A program made the translations under genes and the position numbers. Shown piece after piece: positions 16,546 through 26,289 of a stretch of DNA of 64,000 nt (position 1 is the first letter of the stretch; every line of letters begins with the position of its first letter). The notes beneath the pieces are model-generated. The model made no database searches, had not been told where the DNA came from, and worked only from the letters and a program-made list of their open reading frames with translations. Source of the DNA: Deltaproteobacteria bacterium (GTDB lineage: Bacteria; Desulfobacterota; GWC2-55-46); contig JACPGB010000017.1 in NCBI GenBank assembly GCA_016182655.1, positions 1-64,000 on the forward strand, in the 5' to 3' direction.

Positions 16546-17731
16546 CGCATCGAAGGTCGAAGGCGCAGGGGAGCTTGGGAACATCGCGGCAGGCAGGCTC
16601 TCTTCCGTAACGGCGGAGGCGGGTGTCTCAGGCGAATCCGTTGAGTCGCTCGCCAGGAAGCTCAAGTCGTCCGAATCCGTCGCCATAATGGCAGGGACGG
16701 ACTTCTTAAGATACCCCGAGGGGATCGCGAAGCTCGGGCTCCTGAAGGACCTGCTCAAGTCCTTGGGCAAGAAGGTATCGGTTCTGCCGCTCCTCGACAG
16801 GGCGAACCAGAGGGGCGCCTGGGAGATGGGCGTACACCCGTCGCTCGGACCTGCGTATTCGAAGGCCGGAAAGTTGGGCCTCGATACCGACGGGATGCTG
16901 GAAGCGGCTGTGAGCGGCGCGCTCGACTTCCTTTTTATCGCGGGGTCTGACGTCGCCTCCATGTACCCTGACGAGGGTTCCGCGAGGGCCGCCCTCGGAA
17001 GAGTCAAGTTCCTCGTCGTCCAGGATACCTTCATGACCGAGACAGCCAGTTTCGCGCATGTGGTGCTCCCGGGCGCGGCTTTTGGAGAGAAGGAAGGGAC
17101 GTTCACGAACCAGGAGGGCAGGGCCCAGGTAATAAGGAGGCTCATGAACCCTCCGGGCAAGGCGAAGCCCGACCTCGACATAATAAGGGCTATAGGCGAG
17201 AGGTTCGACCCGTCCTTCGGCCCGAAGAACTTCGTGCTGGCGCTCGACGAGATACGGAACGGGAATTCGATGTACTCGAAGGTCTCGCTCGCCTTCAACA
17301 ACAAGAGGAACAGCGACAACAGGCTCGACATAAAAGAAGCGCTCGTGCAGGCCTCGAACGCCGCCTCTCTCTCATCAAAGGAGTTCGCGGCAAAGGCCGC
17401 GTCCGTTAGCGGAGAATACCCGTTCAGATTAATAACCGGCAACCACCTCTTCCACTCCGGAAAAGGCACGATGAGGTCCGAGACACTCTCAGGGCTCCTT
17501 AAGGCGGCCGTCGTCGAGATAAGCGAAGAGGACGCGGTCTCCCTCGGGCTTAAGAACGGGGACAGGGTAAGGCTTAAATCAAAGGACTACGAGGCGGTAG
17601 TTACATTAAGGACCGCGAGGGGCTCGAAGAACGGCCACGTCTTCCTCGCCGAGAATTTCGAGGACTGCCAGGTCAACAGGTTCCTCCGGCGGGGCGAAGG
17701 CCCGCCGATGGTGTCCATAACGAAGGCCTGA
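16505..17731 (+). pseudogene. nuoG: NuoG C-terminal part, out of frame with the N-terminal part
   Basis: A continuous frame runs from about 16505 (KEGALLESIILFLNA) to 17731; the first in-frame ATG is at 16688, with no good ribosome site. It matches the molybdopterin-oxidoreductase-like C-terminal region of NuoG, including VVQDTFMTETASFAHVVLPG, FTNQEGRAQ and the molydopterin-dinucleotide-domain-like end. Joining the two frames seems to lack some tens of residues expected between the DYII and EGALL segments, so a deletion plus frameshift, or an assembly collapse, is likely. A separate 347-aa protein is the less likely alternative. Confidence 0.7.
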
Positions 17732-17885
17732 GGACCGGGCTTAGAGGACCGGGCCGGGGCTGAAAACCGAAGGCCCCGGGCAGATAGGCAACTGACGCAT
17801 CGATCGCGTTCGCATATATCTATCAAATCAGGTCTTAAGAGAAGCGCAATAGGCGGCCTGTCCGCCTGAAATCGGAGGGACTGTC

Positions 17886-18356
17886 ATGGTAGACCCCAAG
17901 CTTTTGAGGGAGCTGGCTTTTTTCTCGGACCTTTCTGACAACGAGCTCACGACCGTATCGAAGGTCGTGAAGAAGAAGGACTTCAAGCTCGGAGATACGA
18001 TATTCAAGGAGTCCGAGGACGGCGCGTCCATATACATCATAAAGAAGGGCGAGGTGAAGGCCTGCAAGATAGCCCCGGACGGGGAGCTCTTCACTCTCAC
18101 CATAATGAAGGACGGAGACATATTCGGCGAGATGAGCTTCCTTGACGGGAGGCCCCGGTCGGCGACGGTAGTCGCGGTCTCGGACCTCGAGACCTACATG
18201 ATGGAGAAGGCCGACTTCGAAACGCTCGTCGACGGGAACCCCAGGATCATATACAAGCTACTTAAGAACATAGTCTTCACCATACACTCGATAGTCCGCG
18301 GCATGAACTCGCGCTACATAGAGATGATCAACTACATGTGGGGCAGGAGAAGGTAA
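17886..18356 (+). CDS. Cyclic-nucleotide-binding domain protein inside the nuo operon
   Basis: 156 aa with a GGAGGGA ribosome site. It is a single CAP_ED (cNMP-binding) fold: FFSDLSDNELTTVSKVV, a beta-roll, then the phosphate-binding cassette GDIFGEMSFLDGRPRSATVV. The Crp-type helix-turn-helix is missing; instead it ends in a helix-rich tail (NIVFTIHSIVRGMNSRYIEM). It therefore looks like a sensor or protein-protein module, not a transcription factor. It lies between nuoG and nuoH, an unusual place, and may tune complex I assembly or activity; this is inference. Confidence 0.8.
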   Translation: MVDPKLLRELAFFSDLSDNELTTVSKVVKKKDFKLGDTIFKESEDGASIYIIKKGEVKACKIAPDGELFTLTIMKDGDIFGEMSFLDGRPRSATVVAVSDLETYMMEKADFETLVDGNPRIIYKLLKNIVFTIHSIVRGMNSRYIEMINYMWGRRR

Positions 18357-18434
18357 AGGGGCCTGAAAGGACGCAGTCAGCAACGGGGCAAGGCGCGGAA
18401 AGACAAGACGTAAAAGGGCTCAACCAGGGACACG

Positions 18435-19469
18435 ATGCCGGATACATCTACCATACTGGAATTCATACTCATAATAGTGAAGGCGGGGGCCATCGCAATG
18501 GTCCTCTTCGGACTGCCGTTGCCCCTTACCTGGCTCGAAAGGAAGATAGCCGGGCACATACAGGTGAGGCTCGGGCCCTGGAGGGTCGGCCCCCACGGAC
18601 TCCTTCAGCCCTTCGCGGACATGATAAAGCTCCTCATGAAGGAGGACATCATCCCGTACAAGGCGGACAAGTTCCTCTTTGTCATAGCGCCGCTCCTCGC
18701 GATGGTGCCGGCGTTCGCCGTCTTCGCGGCGATCCCGTTCGGAGAGAAGGTATTGATACCGGGGCTCGACTACGAGCTTACGCTGTATCTTTCGGACATG
18801 AACGTCGGCATCCTCTACATACTCGCGATGTCCGGGCTCGGCATATACGGCATAATACTCGGCGGCTGGGCGTCCAACAGCAAGTACTCCCTTTTGGGAG
18901 GGCTCCGCTCCTCCGCCCAGATGATAAGCTACGAGATAGCGGTGAGCTTCGCGGTCATAGGCGTCGTCATGCTCTCGAACTCTTTAAGCCTCCTGGACAT
19001 AGTAAGGGCGCAGGGCGGGAACCTCCTCCACTGGAACTTCCTGTACCTCCCGGTCGGGCCGGTCTGGTTCTTCATATTCATCATAGGGTCGACCGCCGAG
19101 ATAAACAGGATACCCTTCGACCTCCCCGAGGACGAAGGGACGCTCGCGGCCGGTTTCCACACAGAGTACAGCGGCATGAAGTTCGCCTTCTTCATGCTCG
19201 CCGAGTACATCGCAATGGTGACGGTATCGGTCCTCGCGGTGATACTCTTCTTCGGAGGCTGGAACGCGCCGTTCAGCATCCCGTTCCCGATACCGCCTAT
19301 ATTCTGGTTCGTAGGGAAGGTGGCGTTCTTCATCTACCTCTTCATGTGGGTGAGGTTCACGCTCCCGAGGTACAGGTACGACCAGCTCATGAACATAGGA
19401 TGGAAGATACTCTTGCCGCTCTCGCTCGTAACAGTGCTCGTAACCGGCCTCATGAGGCTTTATCTTTAA
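18435..19469 (+). CDS. nuoH: NADH-quinone oxidoreductase subunit H
   Basis: 344 aa membrane protein with about eight helices. Conserved loops: LTWLERKIAGHIQVRLGPWR, GPHGLLQPFADMIKLLMKED, NRIPFDLPEDEGTLAAG and EYSGMKFAFFMLAEY. NuoH closes the quinone chamber and connects it to the antiporter-like subunits. Confidence 0.96.
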   Translation: MPDTSTILEFILIIVKAGAIAMVLFGLPLPLTWLERKIAGHIQVRLGPWRVGPHGLLQPFADMIKLLMKEDIIPYKADKFLFVIAPLLAMVPAFAVFAAIPFGEKVLIPGLDYELTLYLSDMNVGILYILAMSGLGIYGIILGGWASNSKYSLLGGLRSSAQMISYEIAVSFAVIGVVMLSNSLSLLDIVRAQGGNLLHWNFLYLPVGPVWFFIFIIGSTAEINRIPFDLPEDEGTLAAGFHTEYSGMKFAFFMLAEYIAMVTVSVLAVILFFGGWNAPFSIPFPIPPIFWFVGKVAFFIYLFMWVRFTLPRYRYDQLMNIGWKILLPLSLVTVLVTGLMRLYL

Positions 19470-19478
19470 GGACAGGTA

Positions 19479-20051
19479 ATGGCGGAAGACAAGGGAAGCA
19501 TACTTGAGCTTATAAAGAAGGTCCTCTTCACGGATTTCGTGAAGGGCCTTACGATCACGCTCGGGTACAACGTGTCGAGGTCGATCACGCACAAGTACCC
19601 GGACGAGGAGAAGTGGGTCCCCTACAGGCGTTTCAGGGGCGTCCACACGCTCAACAGGACCGAGGACGGACGCGAGCTCTGTGTCGCATGCGAGCTATGC
19701 TCCAAGGCCTGCCCGACACAGTGCATAACCGTCATCCCCATGGAGGACGACACAGGCAGGGGCATCGCCGACAGGGTCGCCAAGGTCTGGAAGGTCGACC
19801 TCGTAAGGTGCCTGTATTGCGGGTACTGCGAGGACGCCTGCCCCACCCGCGCGGTACGGTTGAGCAGGGAGTACGAGCTCGCCTGCACGGACTTGAGCTG
19901 TACCGTCAGGCAGAGGGAAGAGCTCCTGAAACCCGTCCAGGTGCCTGAGTCGTTCGAGGGCGGGGTGGTGGCGAAGTCCGAGTTCCTCCGCTCCAAGAGG
20001 GGCATAAAAGTGAAGGTGGACCTCTCAAGCACGAGGAAGAGGCCGCTTTAA
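19479..20051 (+). CDS. nuoI: NADH-quinone oxidoreductase subunit I
   Basis: 190 aa ferredoxin-like subunit with two 4Fe-4S motifs, CVACELCSKACPTQCI (about residues 68-83) and CLYCGYCEDACPTRAV, which hold clusters N6a and N6b. It sits 9 bp after nuoH. The 177-bp gap to nuoJ has no gene that I can support. Confidence 0.95.
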   Translation: MAEDKGSILELIKKVLFTDFVKGLTITLGYNVSRSITHKYPDEEKWVPYRRFRGVHTLNRTEDGRELCVACELCSKACPTQCITVIPMEDDTGRGIADRVAKVWKVDLVRCLYCGYCEDACPTRAVRLSREYELACTDLSCTVRQREELLKPVQVPESFEGGVVAKSEFLRSKRGIKVKVDLSSTRKRPL

Positions 20052-20228
20052 CGGTTGCAAGAACTGATTTTGTTCAGGTTGCGTAAAAAGCATCGGACGC
20101 GAGGCGTCGAGAAGCGAGTAGTCGAGGGACCGGGGAGCGAGGCGTATTTATTTGCATGTCCTCGGGACTGAGTAAGAAGACAACGGAGCAGACTGGTTTT
20201 TTCGGCGGCCTGCCAAGGAAAGAGAAGG

Positions 20229-20750
20229 ATGATAGAGCAGTTTTTCTTCTATATGTTCGCCATCGTGGCGGTCGTCACGGCGGTGCTGGTGATCTCGGTG
20301 AGGAACCCGGTCCACAGCGCCTTCTACCTTATCGTCTGCTTCCTGCAGGTCGCGGCGATATTCATTCTCCTTCGCTCGCCGTTCCTGGCCGCCGTGCAGG
20401 TCTTCATCTACGTCGGCGCGATAATGGTATTGTTTCTATTCGCGGTACTCGTGCTCGACATCGGGCGGGAGCAGTTCAGGGAGCACTTCCACGGACAGAC
20501 TGTCACGGCTCTTGCCGCCTTACTCGCGCTCTTCGTCGTAATGGGCATACTCCTCGTCTCCGGAAAGATAACCGCGCCGCTCGGGCCATTTGACGAGCCT
20601 GCGCTCATGAAAAACACCGAGGTCATAGGAAAGTCGCTCTACACGAGCTACATATTCCCGTTCGAGATAGTATCCATCCTGCTTTTGATAGCGCTTATCG
20701 GCGCGGTCGTCCTCGTCATGAGGGGGCAGGGCAAGGAGAGCAAGGACTGA
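20229..20750 (+). CDS. nuoJ: NADH-quinone oxidoreductase subunit J
   Basis: 173 aa, five predicted membrane helices, with the typical SVRNPVHSAFYLI start and VFIYVGAIMVLFLFAVLVLD in helix 3 (the pi-bulge helix). AGGAAAGAGAAGG lies just upstream of the ATG. Its TGA overlaps the nuoK ATG by one base. Confidence 0.95.
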   Translation: MIEQFFFYMFAIVAVVTAVLVISVRNPVHSAFYLIVCFLQVAAIFILLRSPFLAAVQVFIYVGAIMVLFLFAVLVLDIGREQFREHFHGQTVTALAALLALFVVMGILLVSGKITAPLGPFDEPALMKNTEVIGKSLYTSYIFPFEIVSILLLIALIGAVVLVMRGQGKESKD

Positions 20751-21055
20751 TGGCGCTTACCCTCACACATTACCTGGTCTTGAGCTTCATCCTCTTCCTC
20801 GTGGGAATGGCAGGGGTGCTGCTCCGCCGTAACATCATCATAGTGCTCATGTCGCTCGAACTCATATTCAATTCCGTGAACATCAGTCTCGCGGCGTTCT
20901 CGTACTTCCTCCAGAACCTGAACGGGACGATCTTCGTCGTCTTTAATATCACGATAGCCGCGGCAGAGGCCGCCATAGGCCTTGCCATACTCGTCGCCGT
21001 TTACCGGAGACGCCAGACCGTCTATGTCGACGAGCTCGACGAGATGAGGGGTTAA
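20750..21055 (+). CDS. nuoK: NADH-quinone oxidoreductase subunit K
   Basis: 101 aa, three membrane helices as in MrpC-like subunits. The conserved glutamates lie in LMSLELIFNSVNI and AAEAAIGLAI. It is coupled to nuoJ and ends 2 bp before nuoL. Confidence 0.95.
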   Translation: MALTLTHYLVLSFILFLVGMAGVLLRRNIIIVLMSLELIFNSVNISLAAFSYFLQNLNGTIFVVFNITIAAAEAAIGLAILVAVYRRRQTVYVDELDEMRG

Positions 21056-21057
21056 CG

Positions 21058-23079
21058 ATGGAATTCACTTTCCTCATACCGCTGCTGCCGCTCCTGGGCG
21101 CGACCGTAAACGGGGTGATTGGGTCCAAGCTCACCAAGAGGACGGTAGGGCTCATCGCGTGCCTCGTCATGGGCGCGGCCTTTGTCGTGTCGGTCTGCAC
21201 CTTCTACAAGCTCATGCTGTTACCCGCGCCCGAGAGGTCTGTCGTCGTCTCCTTCTTTAACTGGATCTCGAGCGGCGCCTTCAGCGTCGACATCGCATTC
21301 CTCATAGACCCGCTCTCGGCTCTCATGATACTTATCGTAACCGGGGTCGGGTTCCTCATACACGTATACTCGACCGGCTACATGCATGACGACAAGGCGT
21401 ACTGGAGGTACATGTGCTACCTGAACCTCTTCGTCTTCTTCATGCTGATGCTGGTCCTCGGTTCCAACTATCTTGTCATGTTCCTCGGCTGGGAGGGCGT
21501 GGGTCTGTGCTCCTACCTCCTCATAGGCTTCTGGTACGAGAAGAAGGCGGCCTCGAACGCCGGAAAGAAGGCGTTTGTCGTCAACAGGATAGGCGACTTC
21601 GGGTTCATCCTCGGCCTCTTCCTCCTTTACTGGAGCCTCTCGGACCTGGGGGCGGCCTCACTCGACTATAAGACCGTCTTCGAGAACATCCATCATATCG
21701 ACCCGGCGATACTGACGATAATCGGCCTGCTCCTTTTCGTAGGCGCGACCGGCAAGTCCGCTCAGGTGCCCCTTTATGTGTGGCTCCCGGACGCGATGGA
21801 GGGCCCGACACCGGTGAGCGCCCTCATACACGCGGCGACGATGGTCACCGCGGGCGTCTATATGGTGGCGAGAAACAACGCCCTTTATTCGCTCATCCCG
21901 CACGTGGGCAACATCATAGCCGCTGTAGGCATATTCACGGCGCTCTTCGCCGCTACCATGGGCCTCGTACAGAACGACATAAAAAAGGTGCTCGCGTACT
22001 CAACCGTGAGTCAGCTCGGCTATATGTTCGCGGCCGTCGGTGTGGGCGCGTACACGGCAGGCGTCTTCCATCTTATGACGCACGCCTTCTTCAAGGGTCT
22101 AATGTTCCTTGGATCGGGTTCCGTGATACACGCGATGGGCGGCGAGCAGGACATGAGGCGGATGGGCGGGCTGCACAAGCACATGAAGATAACCTCGACC
22201 ACCTTCATAATAGGCGCGATCGCCATAGCCGGCATACCGCCATTCAGCGGCTTCTGGTCGAAGGACGAGATACTCTGGGAGGCCTTCGAGAAGGGGCACA
22301 TAGTGATATGGGCCGTCGGGCTCCTTACGGCCGGCATGACCGCCTTCTACATGTTCAGGCAGGTCTTCATGACCTTTACAGGCGAGTGCAGGGCAGACGA
22401 CCACACCAAGCACCACCTGCACGAGTCTCCGTCCTCGATGACGGTCCCGCTCATCATACTCGCGGTGCTCTCGGCCATAGGCGGCATCGTCGGCATACCC
22501 TTCTTCGAGGAGGGCACAGCCGCGCACCAGTTCCTGAACCCGGTATTCGGACATGCGGCCCACGAGGCGCATGCCGAGGCCGCGGGCGCGGGACACGGCT
22601 CGCTGGAGTTCATACTCATGGGCGTATCCGTCGCGGTCGGTCTTACCGGCATATTCCTCGCCTCGCTCCTCTACTACGCGCCGATGAAGAAGTACGCGCC
22701 GTCGTTCTGGAGGCCGGAATCAATAGCGAACGGCTTCAAGGGGCTCCACAGGCTCCTCTTCAACAAGTACTACATAGATGAGATCTACGACTACCTCGTC
22801 GTGAACCCGATAAAGAGGTTCTGCGACTGGTGCCTGTCCTTCGATCTCGGCGTCATAGACTGGTTCGTCAACTTCACGGCGTGGTTCATGAGGCTCACCG
22901 CATGGGCGTCGCACAAGTTCGACATCTACGTCGTCGACGGGCTCGTAAATTCCATGTCCACGCTCGTCACATATAACAGCACGATATGGCGGAGGCTCCA
23001 GACCGGGTACCTCCAGAACTACGCCCTCGTCTTCGTCGTCGGCGTGCTCCTAATAATAGTAAGGGTCCTCCTGGGCTAA
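21058..23079 (+). CDS. nuoL: NADH-quinone oxidoreductase subunit L with extended lateral helix
   Basis: 673 aa, about 60 longer than E. coli NuoL. The antiporter-like core shows FLGWEGVGLCSYLLIGFWYE, PLYVWLPDAMEGPTPVSALI and LAYSTVSQLGYMF, with the pumping Lys/Glu residues. A His-rich loop (FGHAAHEAHAEAAGAGHG) is near residues 500-515. In the C-terminal lateral helix, FDLGVIDWFVN (from residue 595) is followed 26 residues later by the similar FDIYVVDGLVN, so one helix segment looks inserted or duplicated. Such an insertion is known from complex I cassettes with a second NuoM. Confidence 0.95.
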   Translation: MEFTFLIPLLPLLGATVNGVIGSKLTKRTVGLIACLVMGAAFVVSVCTFYKLMLLPAPERSVVVSFFNWISSGAFSVDIAFLIDPLSALMILIVTGVGFLIHVYSTGYMHDDKAYWRYMCYLNLFVFFMLMLVLGSNYLVMFLGWEGVGLCSYLLIGFWYEKKAASNAGKKAFVVNRIGDFGFILGLFLLYWSLSDLGAASLDYKTVFENIHHIDPAILTIIGLLLFVGATGKSAQVPLYVWLPDAMEGPTPVSALIHAATMVTAGVYMVARNNALYSLIPHVGNIIAAVGIFTALFAATMGLVQNDIKKVLAYSTVSQLGYMFAAVGVGAYTAGVFHLMTHAFFKGLMFLGSGSVIHAMGGEQDMRRMGGLHKHMKITSTTFIIGAIAIAGIPPFSGFWSKDEILWEAFEKGHIVIWAVGLLTAGMTAFYMFRQVFMTFTGECRADDHTKHHLHESPSSMTVPLIILAVLSAIGGIVGIPFFEEGTAAHQFLNPVFGHAAHEAHAEAAGAGHGSLEFILMGVSVAVGLTGIFLASLLYYAPMKKYAPSFWRPESIANGFKGLHRLLFNKYYIDEIYDYLVVNPIKRFCDWCLSFDLGVIDWFVNFTAWFMRLTAWASHKFDIYVVDGLVNSMSTLVTYNSTIWRRLQTGYLQNYALVFVVGVLLIIVRVLLG

Positions 23080-23082
23080 GGC

Positions 23083-24714
23083 ATGATAGAAAACGCACTC
23101 GGCATACCGATACTCTCGATACTGATACTCATCCCGCTTCTGGGCGCAGGCGCGCTATTCTTTTTCCCCAACGGGCAGAAGGAGGCGATACGCTCGACCG
23201 CCTTCGGGGTCGCGCTCGTCAACTTCGTCATCTCGCTGATACTCCTTTTATACTTCGACTCTTCGACCTACAAGATGCAGTTCGTGGAAAAGGCGGCCTG
23301 GATACCGGGGATAGGCGTTGAGTACTTCCTCGGCATGGACGGGATAAGCCTCCTCCTCGTGCTCCTCACGACCTTTACGAGCTCGATAGCGATACTCGCC
23401 TCGTGGTCGGCGATAGAGGAGAGGGTCAAGGAGTACATGATACACCTCCTTATCCTCGAAGCCGGGATGATAGGCGTCTTCGTCGCTCTCGACATGATCC
23501 TCTTCTTCGTATTCTGGGAGATAGGCCTTATACCGATGTTCTTCCTCATCGGAGTCTGGGGCGGCCCGAGGAAGCTTTACGCGAATATCAAGTTCTTCCT
23601 CTACACGCTCTTCGGTTCGGTCTTCATGCTCGTCGGGATACTGGCCCTTTACTACGCGCACGGGTCCGCGACCGGCGAGTATACATTCAACCTCCTTAAA
23701 TTATACGAGGTCTCGTACCCTTACAACCTCCAGTGGTGGGTCTTCCTGACGTTCTTCCTCGGCTTTGCCATAAAGGTGCCGGTATTCCCGTTCCATACAT
23801 GGCTGCCTGACGCGCACGTCGAGGCCCCGACGGCCGGCAGTGTAATACTTGCCGCCGTGCTCCTTAAAATGGGCACCTACGGGTTCGTAAGGTTCAACCT
23901 GCCATTGCTCGCGGATGCCAGCAGGGCCTTTACGCCCTTCATACTCGTCCTCGCGGTCATCGGCATAGTCTACGGCGCGTTCCTCGCCATGGCCCAGAAG
24001 GACATAAAGAAGCTCGTCGCGTACTCGAGCGTGAGCCATCTCGGCGCGGTCATGGCCGGGCTCTTCGCGTTGAACCAGCAGGGCATCGACGGCGGCGTGC
24101 TCCAGATGATAAACCACGGTATATCGACCGGCGGGCTCTTCCTCGTAATAGGCATGATCTACGAGAGGAGGCACACGAGGCTCATCTCCGACTTCGGCGG
24201 CATAGCAAAGGTGATGCCGGTATACTCGGCCCTCGTGCTCATTATAGTATTTTCGTCCATCGGGTTGCCCGGCACCAACGGGTTCATAGGAGAGATACTG
24301 ATACTCATGGGCCTCTTCAAGATGAGCGCGCTCGCCACGGTCTTTGCGGCCACCGGCGTCATACTCGGCGCGGCGTACATGCTCTGGATGACGCAGAGGG
24401 TGGTATTCGGGAAGATCACGAAGAGGGAGAACCTTGACCTAAAGGACATAAACGCGAGGGAGGTCCTGACCCTTCTGCCGATAATCGGCCTCATACTCTG
24501 GATAGGGATATACCCGAAGCACTTCCTCTCGCTCTCTTCGGCCTCGACGGCCCGCATAGCCGAGATAGTCGAGAGGAACGCGCCCAAGACGGAGCGCGTT
24601 GTGCACGCGGAAAGCGCCGCCCACGCGGAAGGCGCCGCCCATGTGGAACCGGCCGCGCAACACGCCGACGCGCACGCGCCCGTCCACGCAGAAGCTCACG
24701 GAGGTACGCATTAA
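23083..24714 (+). CDS. nuoM: NADH-quinone oxidoreductase subunit M, copy 1
   Basis: 543 aa antiporter-like proton-pumping subunit. Key segments: FFVFWEIGLIPMFFLIG (conserved Glu), FPFHTWLPDAHVEAPTAGSV, MAQKDIKKLVAYSSVSHLG (Lys) and GLPGTNGFIGEILILMG. It carries a C-terminal Ala/His-rich tail (residues ~505-543, eight His), absent from copy 2. The gene lies 3 bp after nuoL and abuts the second nuoM without a gap. Confidence 0.93.
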   Translation: MIENALGIPILSILILIPLLGAGALFFFPNGQKEAIRSTAFGVALVNFVISLILLLYFDSSTYKMQFVEKAAWIPGIGVEYFLGMDGISLLLVLLTTFTSSIAILASWSAIEERVKEYMIHLLILEAGMIGVFVALDMILFFVFWEIGLIPMFFLIGVWGGPRKLYANIKFFLYTLFGSVFMLVGILALYYAHGSATGEYTFNLLKLYEVSYPYNLQWWVFLTFFLGFAIKVPVFPFHTWLPDAHVEAPTAGSVILAAVLLKMGTYGFVRFNLPLLADASRAFTPFILVLAVIGIVYGAFLAMAQKDIKKLVAYSSVSHLGAVMAGLFALNQQGIDGGVLQMINHGISTGGLFLVIGMIYERRHTRLISDFGGIAKVMPVYSALVLIIVFSSIGLPGTNGFIGEILILMGLFKMSALATVFAATGVILGAAYMLWMTQRVVFGKITKRENLDLKDINAREVLTLLPIIGLILWIGIYPKHFLSLSSASTARIAEIVERNAPKTERVVHAESAAHAEGAAHVEPAAQHADAHAPVHAEAHGGTH

Positions 24715-26289
24715 ATGACCGGGCTCACGGGCTTTCCGATACTTTCGACGATAACTTTTCTGCCTGCGCTCGGCGCGCTCGTCATCATCCTCTTTTACAA
24801 GAAGGATTGGGCCGACCTCATAAAGTGGACCGCGCTCGGGACCTCGGCCGTCACGTTCCTGGTCTCGCTCTATCTGCCGCTAACCTTCGACATGGCCGAC
24901 CCCGGCCTCCAGTGGGTCGAAAAGACCGTCTGGATTGAGAGGTTCGGGATCTCGTACTACATGGGGGTGGACGGCATAAGCCTACTCCTCGTGCTCCTTA
25001 CGACCTTCATGACGATAATCTGCGTGCTGGCCTCGTGGAGGGAGATAAATACGAAGCTCAAGGGCTACATGGCCCTGTTCCTTTTGACCGAGACGTTCTC
25101 GCTCGGCATCTTCATGGCCATGGACCTTTTCCTCTTCTACATCTTCTGGGAGGCGGTCCTTATCCCCATGGTCTTCATAATAGGGATATGGGGCGGCGTG
25201 AGAAAGTTCTACTCGGCGATCAAGTTCTTCATATTCACCTTCGTGGGGAGCCTCTTCATGCTCCTCGGCATCCTTGCCATCTACTTCTACCACGGCAAGG
25301 TCACGGGGGTGTATACCTTCGATTCCACGATACTCTCGCTCTCTCCAGCGGCCCCGGCCGTGCAGTTCTGGGTCTTCATAGCGTTCTTCCTCGGGTTCGC
25401 GGTAAAGGTGCCGATGTTCCCGCTCCACACATGGCTCCCTGACGCGCACACCGACGCGCCGACCGCCGGCTCTATCGTCCTTGCGGCCGTGCTCCTTAAG
25501 CTCGGTACGTACGCGTTCGTCAGGTTCACGCTTCCGATGCTCCCGAACGCCTCGATGCTCTTTGCTCCGCTCATGATAGGCATATCAATTTTCGCCATCA
25601 TCTACGGCGCGCTCGTCACTATTGCGCAGAAGGACATAAAGAAGCTCATCGCCTACTCGAGCGTGAGCCACATGGGCTTTGTCATGCTCGGCATATTCGT
25701 ATTCAACATAGAGGGGCTCAAGGGGAGCGTCATGCAGATGCTGAACCACGGGGTGTCCACAGGCGCGCTCTTCCTTTTGGTCGGCATGATATACGAAAGG
25801 ACTCACACGAGGATGATAGGCGACTACACCGGCCTCTTCAAGGAGCTCCCGGTCTACGGGGTATTCTTCCTGATAGTCGTCCTCTCCTCCATGGGCATGC
25901 CGACTACCAACGGGTTCATAGGCGAGCTCTTCGTCCTCATAGGCGCGTTCAAGGCCCACTGGGTCTACGCGGTATTCGTCGCATTCGGCGTCCTTCTGGG
26001 CGCGGTCTATCTCCTCTGGCTCTTCCAGAGGGTCTTCCTCGGGAACTTTCACTACGCCGGAGGCCACGGGCTCAAGGACCTGGGGCTCCGCGAGATAATA
26101 GAGACGGCGCCGCTCATAATACTCATTTTCTGGATCGGGCTATATCCCAAGCCGTTCCTGAACGTCATGGACGCTTCGCTTACGAAGCTTGTGGCGCAGG
26201 TGGAGACGAATTACAAGAAGGGCAACGGGGAGGCGGTCTCTCCTCGGGCCTCGCTCGATGCCGCAGCCGTCGAAAGGAAGGTTGAGTGA
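24715..26289 (+). CDS. nuoM: NADH-quinone oxidoreductase subunit M, copy 2
   Basis: 524 aa, clearly paralogous to the preceding gene: FYIFWEAVLIPMVFIIG, FPLHTWLPDAHTDAPTAGSI, IAQKDIKKLIAYSSVSHMG and GMPTTNGFIGELFVLIG. All charged residues of the proton channel (helix-5 Glu, helix-7 and broken-helix Lys) appear kept, so both copies should be able to pump. A second NuoM in the cassette is the mark of '2M' complex I with four antiporter-like subunits (L, M, M, N). The stop overlaps the nuoN start by ATGA. Confidence 0.93.
   Translation: MTGLTGFPILSTITFLPALGALVIILFYKKDWADLIKWTALGTSAVTFLVSLYLPLTFDMADPGLQWVEKTVWIERFGISYYMGVDGISLLLVLLTTFMTIICVLASWREINTKLKGYMALFLLTETFSLGIFMAMDLFLFYIFWEAVLIPMVFIIGIWGGVRKFYSAIKFFIFTFVGSLFMLLGILAIYFYHGKVTGVYTFDSTILSLSPAAPAVQFWVFIAFFLGFAVKVPMFPLHTWLPDAHTDAPTAGSIVLAAVLLKLGTYAFVRFTLPMLPNASMLFAPLMIGISIFAIIYGALVTIAQKDIKKLIAYSSVSHMGFVMLGIFVFNIEGLKGSVMQMLNHGVSTGALFLLVGMIYERTHTRMIGDYTGLFKELPVYGVFFLIVVLSSMGMPTTNGFIGELFVLIGAFKAHWVYAVFVAFGVLLGAVYLLWLFQRVFLGNFHYAGGHGLKDLGLREIIETAPLIILIFWIGLYPKPFLNVMDASLTKLVAQVETNYKKGNGEAVSPRASLDAAAVERKVE

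Noticed and set aside
16505-17731. Intein or programmed frameshift in nuoG
   Set aside because: No intein motifs occur, and no slippery heptamer or stem-loop is apparent at the phase change; missing residues point to deletion or assembly error.
20052-20228. Extra gene between nuoI and nuoJ
   Set aside because: The frames there are short or run into nuoJ in another phase, and no domain or ribosome site supports them.
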